From NCBI GenBank assembly GCA_030684935.1, contig JAUXXH010000029.1, positions 1-64,000 on the forward strand: 64,000 nt of DNA, read 5' to 3'. The notes beneath the pieces were generated by a model. The model was not told where the DNA came from. It saw only the letters and a program-made list of their open reading frames with translations, and searched no databases. Origin of the DNA: Pseudolabrys sp. Lineage in GTDB: Bacteria; Pseudomonadota; Alphaproteobacteria; Rhizobiales; Xanthobacteraceae. Positions 58,011-64,000 of the stretch are shown here, in pieces; position 1 is the stretch's first letter; each line of letters starts with the position of its first letter. A program made the position numbers and the translations under genes.

Positions 58011-59915
58011 ATGCTCCGCGGTATCAAGAACGCCTCCTCGAACTGGATCGGCAAGTCGATCCTGCTCGTCGTCATCAGCTTCCTGGTCATCAGCTTCGCG
58101 GTCTGGGGCATCGGCGATGTTTTCCGCGGCTTCGGCCAGAACTCGGTCGCCAAGATCGGCAATACCGAAATCTCGATCGAGCAATTCCGGCAGTTCTATA
58201 CCGATCGTCTGCAGCAGATCAGCCGCCAGATCGGCCGTCCGGTCACGCCCGATCAGGCGCGCGCGCTCGGCTTTGACCGGCAGGTGCTCGGTCAGATGGT
58301 GGCGGAGACGACGCTCGACGAACAGGCGGCCAAGCTGCGCCTCGGCATCACCGACGCCGACATCGCCCAGCGCATCACCACCGATCCGAACTTTCAGGGC
58401 GCCAACGGCCAGTTCGACCATGCGCGCTTCGAATACGTCATTCGCCAGGCCGGCTATACCGAACCCCGTTTCGTCGCCGAGCAGCGCCGTGTCACGTTGC
58501 GCCGGCAGATCGCGCAGAGCGTCAGCGGCGATTTGAAGGTACCGGCCGTGACGCTGGAGGCCATCAACAACTTCCAGAACGAGCGGCGCACCATCCAGTA
58601 TCTGACGTTGACGGCGACGCAGGCCGGCGACATTCCGGCACCGACGCCCGAAGCGCTTGCCGCCTATTTCGAAGAGCGAAAGATTCTGTTCCGCGCACCG
58701 GAATTCCGCAGGGTCACGTTGCTGTCGCTGGCGCCGGCAGACATCGCCAAGGCGGATTCGGTGTCCGATGACCAAGCCAAGACCTTCTACGATCAGAACG
58801 CCGCCAATTTCGGCTCGCCCGAGCGCCGCGAAGTGCGCCAGATCGTGTTCGCCAATCCGGAGGAAGCCGCGTCGGCGCACGAGCGCGTCACCAAGGGTCT
58901 GAGCTTCGCCGATCTGGCCAAAGAGCGTGAGCTGTCCGAAGCCGACACCCTCGTCGGGCTGGTGACTCAATCGGAAATCATCGATCCGGCGGTGGCCGAA
59001 GCCGCTTTCGCGCTCAAGGATGGCGAGGTCAGCGCGCCGGTCAAAGGCACGTTCGGAACGATCATCGTGCAAGTCGGCAAGATCGAACCGGGCGCGCAGA
59101 AGCCCTTCGCGGAGGTGGCGCCGGAGATCAAGCGCCAGCTCGCCGAGATCCGCGCCAGAGGCGAGATCAATGGCCTGCGCGACAAGATTGACGACGAGCG
59201 CGCCGGCGGCGCGACGCTGGCCGAGACCGCGGCCAAGCTCGGGCTCAAGGCGCAGGCGATCGAAGCGGTCGACCGCTCTGGCCGCGCGCCGGACGGCACC
59301 CCCATTGCCGAACTGCCGAAGCAGCCGGACGTCATCACGCCGATCTTTGCCAGCGATATCGGCGTCGATTCCGAACCGCAGCAACTTCCGGGCGGCGGCT
59401 ATATCTGGCACGACGTCACCGGTATCACGCCGGCACGCGAGCGCACCCTCGACGAAGTGAAGGACCAGGTTGCCACCCGCTGGCGCGAGGACGAAGTCGG
59501 CAAGTTATTGCAGGCCAAGGCGGACGAGATGCTCGGCAAACTCAATGCCGGCACCGCGCTGGCGCAGGTTGCCGAGGAGTCCAACCTGCAGGTCCAGACC
59601 GGCGCCGACCTGCAGCGGCGCCGCCCCTCCGGTTTCGTACCGGCCAAACTGATCGAAGCCGCCTTCAACGTGGCCAAGGACGCGTCCGGCATTGCCGACG
59701 GCGATCAGCGGACCGAACGCTATGTGTTCCGCGTGACCGACATCACCGCTCCCAAGCTCGATCCGGCGTTGCCGGACGTCCAGCAGCTGACGACAACACT
59801 GCAGAACGCTTACGCCGACGACATCATCACCCAGTATATCGCGCGGCTGGAGACCGAGTACGGCGTGCGCATCAACCAGCAGGCGTTAACCCAGGTCATC
59901 GGCGGCGGCCAGTAG
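58011..59915 (+). CDS. Membrane-anchored SurA/PpiD-type peptidyl-prolyl isomerase
   Basis: This periplasmic foldase for outer-membrane proteins has one N-terminal transmembrane anchor (ILLVVISFLVISFAVWGIG, ~17-36), a SurA_N-like chaperone domain (~40-180) and a parvulin PPIC-type domain around 260-375 (EVRQIVFANPEEA, FADLAKE, GTIIVQVGKIEPG). The 634-residue architecture matches E. coli PpiD. ATG 58011 is preceded by AAGG. It diverges from tpiA and is followed by trpE after 33 bases, a conserved alphaproteobacterial arrangement. Confidence 0.9.
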   Translation: MLRGIKNASSNWIGKSILLVVISFLVISFAVWGIGDVFRGFGQNSVAKIGNTEISIEQFRQFYTDRLQQISRQIGRPVTPDQARALGFDRQVLGQMVAETTLDEQAAKLRLGITDADIAQRITTDPNFQGANGQFDHARFEYVIRQAGYTEPRFVAEQRRVTLRRQIAQSVSGDLKVPAVTLEAINNFQNERRTIQYLTLTATQAGDIPAPTPEALAAYFEERKILFRAPEFRRVTLLSLAPADIAKADSVSDDQAKTFYDQNAANFGSPERREVRQIVFANPEEAASAHERVTKGLSFADLAKERELSEADTLVGLVTQSEIIDPAVAEAAFALKDGEVSAPVKGTFGTIIVQVGKIEPGAQKPFAEVAPEIKRQLAEIRARGEINGLRDKIDDERAGGATLAETAAKLGLKAQAIEAVDRSGRAPDGTPIAELPKQPDVITPIFASDIGVDSEPQQLPGGGYIWHDVTGITPARERTLDEVKDQVATRWREDEVGKLLQAKADEMLGKLNAGTALAQVAEESNLQVQTGADLQRRRPSGFVPAKLIEAAFNVAKDASGIADGDQRTERYVFRVTDITAPKLDPALPDVQQLTTTLQNAYADDIITQYIARLETEYGVRINQQALTQVIGGGQ

Positions 59916-59948
59916 GCCGTTAGAAACAGTCAGTCGCAAAGACGCGCC

Positions 59949-61466
59949 ATGCAGATCGAGCCGTCGGAAACCGCTTTTGCCGAACGCTACGGCCGCGGCG
60001 ACGCGCAGGTGGTCTGGACTACCCTGGTGGCCGATCTGGAAACGCCGGTGTCGGCGTTCCTCAAGCTCGGCGGTGGCAGGCCAATGAGCTTCCTGCTCGA
60101 ATCCGTTGAAGGCGGCGCGGTGCGCGGCCGCTATTCCATCATCGGGCTAGAGCCGGATCTGATCTGGCGCACCAACGGCACGCAGGCCGAGATCAACCGC
60201 AATGCCCGCACCAGGCCTGACGCCTTCGCGCCCTGCCCCGAGCCGCCGCTCGACGCGCTGCGCACGCTGATCGCGGAAAGCCGCATTGCCCTGCCCGAAG
60301 CCTTGCCGCCGATGGCGGCCGGCGTGTTCGGCTATCTCGGCTACGACATGGTGCGGCTGATGGAGCAGTTGCCGGCGGCCAATCCCGACCCGATCGGCAT
60401 TCCCGACGCGGTGCTGGTGCGCCCGACCGTCATCGTCGTGTTCGACGCCGTCAAGGACGCCATCACCGTGGTGACGCCGGTGCGGCCCGATCCTGCGGTC
60501 GACGCCAGGGCCGCGCTGGCACGCGCCATCGAGCGCCTCGCGGCGGTGGTGGACAGCCTCGACCGGCCGCTCGACAAGGCGCTGACCGAATTCGATGCCG
60601 GGCCGCTCGACGTGCCGCCACAGTCGAATACCAGCGCCGCCGAATACAAGACGATGGTGACGCGGGCGAAGGAATACATCGCCGCCGGCGACGCCTTCCA
60701 GATCGTGCTGGCGCAGCGTTTCGAGGCGCCGTTTGCGCTGCCGCCGTTCTCTCTCTATCGCGCGTTGCGGCGGACCAATCCGGCGCCGTTCCTGTTCTTC
60801 CTCGATTACGGCGATTTCGCCGTCGCCGGTTCCAGTCCGGAAATTCTGGTGCGGGTGCGCGGCGACACCGTCAGCATCCGGCCTTTGGCCGGCACGCGGC
60901 CGCGCGGCGACACGCCGCACGAGGACAAGCGGCTGGAAGAGGAATTGCTGGCCGATCCGAAGGAGCGCGCCGAGCATCTGATGCTGCTCGATCTCGGCCG
61001 CAACGATGTCGGCCGCGTCGCCACCATCGGCAGCGTCAAGGTCACCGATCAGTTCTTCATCGAGCGCTACAGCCAGGTGATGCACATCGTCTCCAATGTC
61101 GAGGGCACGCTCGATCCGAAATACGACGCGCTCGACGCGCTGGCCGCCGGCTTTCCGGCCGGCACCACGTCGGGCGCGCCGAAGGTGCGGGCCATGGAAA
61201 TCATCGACGAGCTGGAGAAGGAAAAGCGCGGGCTCTATGCCGGCTGCGTCGGCTATTTCTCCGCCGCCGGCGAGATGGACACCTGCATCGTGCTGCGCAC
61301 CGCGCTGGTGAAAGACGGCAAGATGTATGTGCAGGCCGGCGCCGGCATCGTCGCCGATTCCAATCCCGACAGCGAACAGCAGGAATGCGTCAACAAGGCC
61401 AAGGCCCTGTTCCGCGCCGCCGAAGAAGCGCGCCGATTTGCCAGCGCCGCCAAACGCGGGCAATAG
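59949..61466 (+). CDS. trpE: Anthranilate synthase component I
   Basis: TrpE converts chorismate to anthranilate with ammonia from TrpG. The 505 residues show the N-terminal regulatory segment (FLLESVEGGAVRGRYSIIG, the ES-S tryptophan-binding pattern) and the chorismate-binding domain: AGDAFQIVLAQRFEAPF, GSSPEILVRV, RPLAGTRPRG, ELLADPKERAEHLMLLDLGRND and FPAGTTSGAPKVRAME. It is separate from trpG, unlike the fused TrpEG of Rhizobiaceae. It starts at ATG 59949. Confidence 0.96.
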   Translation: MQIEPSETAFAERYGRGDAQVVWTTLVADLETPVSAFLKLGGGRPMSFLLESVEGGAVRGRYSIIGLEPDLIWRTNGTQAEINRNARTRPDAFAPCPEPPLDALRTLIAESRIALPEALPPMAAGVFGYLGYDMVRLMEQLPAANPDPIGIPDAVLVRPTVIVVFDAVKDAITVVTPVRPDPAVDARAALARAIERLAAVVDSLDRPLDKALTEFDAGPLDVPPQSNTSAAEYKTMVTRAKEYIAAGDAFQIVLAQRFEAPFALPPFSLYRALRRTNPAPFLFFLDYGDFAVAGSSPEILVRVRGDTVSIRPLAGTRPRGDTPHEDKRLEEELLADPKERAEHLMLLDLGRNDVGRVATIGSVKVTDQFFIERYSQVMHIVSNVEGTLDPKYDALDALAAGFPAGTTSGAPKVRAMEIIDELEKEKRGLYAGCVGYFSAAGEMDTCIVLRTALVKDGKMYVQAGAGIVADSNPDSEQQECVNKAKALFRAAEEARRFASAAKRGQ

Positions 61467-61480
61467 GACGCGGAGGCGAT

Positions 61481-61774
61481 ATGCAGAGTCGCAAGCTCAG
61501 CGCTGAAAGCATCGTTTTCTACTCTGAACGCGACGAGCAAATGTTTTTTGCATGGCTTCGTTCGATTGGCTGTGTAGGTGACGTGAAGGGGGTCGGCCCC
61601 ACGCTGAATATTACGCTGGCGCGCTCGCCTAACGATTCCGAACTTCGTGAACTGATCGCACTATTTTTCCGTTATGAAGTCGATATGCGCCAGCTTGCCG
61701 CATTCGCATCTGAGGTTAATCGACACTGGTTCCACGATACGAAGGCATTTTGGTTCCAGCGGGTTTTTTGCTAG
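61481..61774 (+). CDS. Hypothetical protein between trpE and trpG (97 aa)
   Basis: ATG 61481 is preceded by GGAGG five bases upstream, a strong ribosome site, and the stop is TAG. The product begins MQSRKLSAESIVFYSERDEQ and contains FAWLRSIGCVGDVKGVGPTL, FFRYEVDMRQLAAF and a C-terminal WFHDTKAFWFQRVF. It is soluble and rich in aromatic residues; I do not recognise a family. Its GC content is visibly lower than its neighbours', suggesting different history. Confidence 0.7.
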   Translation: MQSRKLSAESIVFYSERDEQMFFAWLRSIGCVGDVKGVGPTLNITLARSPNDSELRELIALFFRYEVDMRQLAAFASEVNRHWFHDTKAFWFQRVFC

Positions 61775-61793
61775 TTCGAACGAGAGGTACCCC

Positions 61794-62297
61794 ATGAGCC
61801 ACGATCACCCGCATGACCACGCCCACGACCATGACCACAGCCACGAGCCGAAATGGAAACACGACGGCGTGCGCGTGATCCCGGGCAACTCCCTCGATCC
61901 CAACACCGCGCAGACCGCGGGCATGGACCGCCGCGCCGCGATCAATGCCGCCCGCGTCGGCGCGCAGAAGATCTGGGCCGGCACCGTCGCCATTCATCCC
62001 AACGCCAAGACCGGTGCGCATCATCACGGCCCGCTCGAAAGCGTGATCTTTGTGGTGCGCGGCCGGGCCCGCATGCGCTGGGGCGACCATCTCGAATTCA
62101 CCGCCGAGGCCGGCCCGGGCGATTTCATCTTCATTCCGCCTTACGTGCCGCATCAGGAGATCAACGCCAGCCCCGACGAAGTCTTGGAATGCGTGCTGGT
62201 GCGCTCCGACAACGAGGCGGTGGTGGTCAATCTCGACATCGAGCCGGCGGAGAAGGTCGAGAACGTCGCCTGGGTCGATCCGATCCATAAGGCGTAA
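61794..62297 (+). CDS. Cupin protein with a histidine-rich N-terminus
   Basis: This 167-residue protein opens MSHDHPHDHAHDHDHSHEPK, a His/Asp-rich stretch typical of metal-binding tails. A cupin domain follows (~55-150): GTVAIHPNAKTGAHHHGPLE, VIFVVRGRARMRWG and GDFIFIPPYVPHQE supply the two cupin metal motifs. ATG 61794 is preceded by GAGAGG. It may be a Ni, Zn or Fe-dependent enzyme or metal-handling protein. It sits between trpE and trpG without an obvious role in tryptophan synthesis. Confidence 0.85.
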   Translation: MSHDHPHDHAHDHDHSHEPKWKHDGVRVIPGNSLDPNTAQTAGMDRRAAINAARVGAQKIWAGTVAIHPNAKTGAHHHGPLESVIFVVRGRARMRWGDHLEFTAEAGPGDFIFIPPYVPHQEINASPDEVLECVLVRSDNEAVVVNLDIEPAEKVENVAWVDPIHKA

Positions 62298-62300
62298 TTG

Positions 62301-62374
62301 CTCCGTTCGTCCCCGCGAAAGCGGGGACCCAGAGCCAAAAAACTGGATTCCCGCTTGCGCGGGAATGAACGGAG
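62301..62374. repeat. REP-like doublet upstream of trpG
   Basis: Outer inverted ends CTCCGTTC (62301-62308) and GAACGGAG (62367-62374) enclose two hairpins: GTCCCCGC-GAAA-GCGGGGAC (62309-62328) and ATTCCCGC-TTGC-GCGGGAAT (62347-62366). The sequence type matches a dispersed intergenic palindrome common in Bradyrhizobium-like genomes. It lies four bases past the cupin stop and may also act as a transcript end or mRNA stabiliser. Confidence 0.85.
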
Positions 62375-62453
62375 TTTTGGTCTGCGCCCGATTAATTCAG
62401 GCTGCCTTGACCCTCCTCAGGGCGCGTCTTAAGACCCTGACGAGGCCCGCAAC

Positions 62454-63098
62454 ATGATTGTTCTGATCGACAATTACGACAGTTTCACCTTCAACCTGGT
62501 CCATTACCTGGGCGGGCTGGGGGCGGACGTCGTGGTGCACCGGAATGACAAGATTTCGTCCGCCGACGTCCTGGCGCTGGACCCGGATGCGATCGTGCTG
62601 TCGCCCGGCCCCTGCACGCCCACCGAGGCCGGCATCTGCCTCGATCTGATCGGCAAGGCAGCCGAGACCATTCCCCTGCTCGGCGTCTGCCTCGGCCATC
62701 AGGCGATCGGCCAGGCGCTGGGCGGCAAAGTCGTTCGGGCGCCGGTGCCGGTGCACGGCAAGCTGTCGGAGATCAGCCACACCAGCAGCGGCGTGTTTCA
62801 CGGCATCAACGGCACCTTCAAGGCGACGCGCTATCACTCGCTGGTGGTCGAGCGGGCCAGCGCGCCGCGCGAGCTGATCGTCAATGCCGAAACAAGCGAC
62901 CGGCTAATCATGGGCATGATGCACGAGAGCCTGCCGCTGCACGGCGTGCAGTTCCATCCCGAGAGCATCGCCTCCGAACACGGCCACCTGATGCTGCGGA
63001 ATTTTATCGAGCTTGCCGCCGACTGGAACGCATTGCGCGGCCGCCGGCCGAGCACGGCGCCGCAACGCGAATCCGCCGCCATGCGCGCGGCGGTCTGA
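62454..63098 (+). CDS. trpG: Anthranilate synthase component II, glutamine amidotransferase
   Basis: TrpG supplies ammonia to TrpE. The class I amidotransferase triad is visible: nucleophile in [17 protein letters not shown], and H and E in [14 protein letters not shown]. The start [20 protein letters not shown] and [11 protein letters not shown] are family hallmarks. The same protein may also serve PabB in folate synthesis. It starts at ATG 62454 and is followed after seven bases by trpD. Confidence 0.95.
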   Translation: MIVLIDNYDSFTFNLVHYLGGLGADVVVHRNDKISSADVLALDPDAIVLSPGPCTPTEAGICLDLIGKAAETIPLLGVCLGHQAIGQALGGKVVRAPVPVHGKLSEISHTSSGVFHGINGTFKATRYHSLVVERASAPRELIVNAETSDRLIMGMMHESLPLHGVQFHPESIASEHGHLMLRNFIELAADWNALRGRRPSTAPQRESAAMRAAV

Positions 63099-63105
63099 GG
63101 GCGCC

Positions 63106-64000
63106 ATGGCCGACGACTTCAAATCGCTGCTCGCCAAGGTCGCCACCGGCGCCAGCCTGACGCGCACCGAGGCCGCCAGCGCCTTCGACCGCATGATGTC
63201 GGGGGAAGCGACGCCTTCGCAGATGGGCGCGCTGCTGATGGGTCTGCGGGTGCGCGGCGAGACGGTCGACGAGATCACCGGCGCGGTCACCACCATGCGC
63301 GCCAAGATGCTGGGTGTGAAAGCGCCGGCCGACGCCGTCGACGTGGTCGGCACCGGCGGCGACGCGTCGGGCTCCTACAACATCTCGACCTGCGCCGCCT
63401 TCATTGTCGCCGGCTGCGACGTGCCGGTGGCCAAGCATGGCAACCGCGCGCTGTCGTCGCGCTCCGGCGCCGCCGACGTGCTGGCCGCGCTCGGCGTCAA
63501 GATCGATCTGACGCCCGATCAGGTCGGCCGCTGCATCGCGGAGGCCGGCATCGGCTTCATGTTCGCCCCGGCGCATCACCCGGCGATGAAAAACGTCGGC
63601 CCGACGCGGGTCGAGCTCGGCACCCGCACCATCTTCAATCTGCTGGGGCCTTTGTCGAACCCGGCCGGCGTCAAGCGGCAGATGATCGGCACCTTCTCCA
63701 GGCACTGGACCGTGCCGATGGCCGAGGTGCTGAAAAATCTCGGCTCCGACAGCATCTGGGTGGTGCACGGCTCCGACGGCCTCGACGAGATCACCACCAC
63801 CGGCCCGACCAGCGTGGCGGCGCTGGAAAACGGCAAGGTGCGCACCTTCGAGATCACCCCGGAAGACGCCGGCCTCAAACGCAGCCAGCCGGGCGCGCTG
63901 AAAGGCGGCGACGCCATGGAGAACGCCACGGCGCTGCTGAACGTGCTCAAGGGCGAGGACGGCGCGTTTCGCGACGTCGCCATCCTCAACGCCGCCGCCG
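63106..64000 (+). CDS. trpD: Anthranilate phosphoribosyltransferase, cut by the window end
   Basis: TrpD joins anthranilate to phosphoribosyl pyrophosphate. The first ~298 codons are present: [49 protein letters not shown] (PRPP-binding), [29 protein letters not shown] and [19 protein letters not shown]. The usual length is about 335-345 residues, so 40 or so remain beyond the window. It starts at ATG 63106, seven bases after trpG, so trpG-trpD is one unit. Confidence 0.95.
   Translation, partial: MADDFKSLLAKVATGASLTRTEAASAFDRMMSGEATPSQMGALLMGLRVRGETVDEITGAVTTMRAKMLGVKAPADAVDVVGTGGDASGSYNISTCAAFIVAGCDVPVAKHGNRALSSRSGAADVLAALGVKIDLTPDQVGRCIAEAGIGFMFAPAHHPAMKNVGPTRVELGTRTIFNLLGPLSNPAGVKRQMIGTFSRHWTVPMAEVLKNLGSDSIWVVHGSDGLDEITTTGPTSVAALENGKVRTFEITPEDAGLKRSQPGALKGGDAMENATALLNVLKGEDGAFRDVAILNAAA

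Overview
The window reads as chromosomal DNA of a GC-rich alphaproteobacterium of the order Hyphomicrobiales (Rhizobiales), probably near the Bradyrhizobium/Xanthobacteraceae/Pseudolabrys groups. Evidence: the dusB-ntrB-ntrC-ntrY-ntrX-dat-hfq-hflX gene order, a lipoyl-bearing PDH E1-beta inside an eno-ftsB-pdhABC block, a fused IspDF, zinc-less MetG, orphan Bug receptors, and REP-like palindromes. Assignment rests on gene content and order; no search was run.

Layout. 1-1.8 kb: end of an integrated island at tRNA-Ser(UGA): IS3 remnant, an AlpA-like regulator cut by that IS, and a P4-type integrase. 2.5-6.5 kb: rlpA, dacC, tmk, holB. 6.6-12.1 kb: DUF6481 protein, ribbon-helix-helix protein, a B12/radical-SAM enzyme, an alpha/beta hydrolase, PhoH ATPase and three tiny genes. 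12.4-14.2 kb: DUF2778 L,D-transpeptidase-like protein and a HigBA toxin-antitoxin pair. 14.4-18.6 kb: metG-tatD-MBL hydrolase, then mazG. 18.6-28.9 kb: hflX, hfq, dat, ntrX, ntrY, ntrC, ntrB, dusB, all on the minus strand (nitrogen regulation). 29-31.2 kb: ispDF-pncC-tspO. 31.2-35.7 kb: orphan DctP-like and Bug receptors, a cupin, and a soluble chemoreceptor with a PilZ domain. 35.8-50.1 kb: ratA-like, lipA, GlsB/YeaQ, a fused-type spermidine synthase, a VHL-beta-domain protein, lpdA, a GAF-EAL protein, another Bug receptor, pdhC-pdhB-pdhA, ftsB, eno. 50.2-58 kb: queF, MFS transporter, kdsA, a frameshifted VOC protein, a split EEP-family nuclease, pyrG, secG, and tpiA with an internal amber codon. 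58-64 kb: ppiD-type foldase, then trpE, two unrelated small genes, a REP doublet, trpG and trpD (cut by the window end).

Most genes are housekeeping. lipA, pdhABC and lpdA together make and use lipoylated pyruvate dehydrogenase; trpE/G/D begin tryptophan synthesis; the ntr block senses nitrogen status.

The unusual material is: a palindromic REP doublet translated in frame in the PDH E2 linker; three coding lesions within 5 kb (VOC, EEP, tpiA); a GTTAA-N7-TTAAC CtrA-like box at ftsB and a near match before the L,D-transpeptidase gene; an NtrX without the GAFTGA loop; and a receptor combining MCP, PilZ and C-terminal sensor modules. I found no CRISPR array, defence island or clearly new multigene system.
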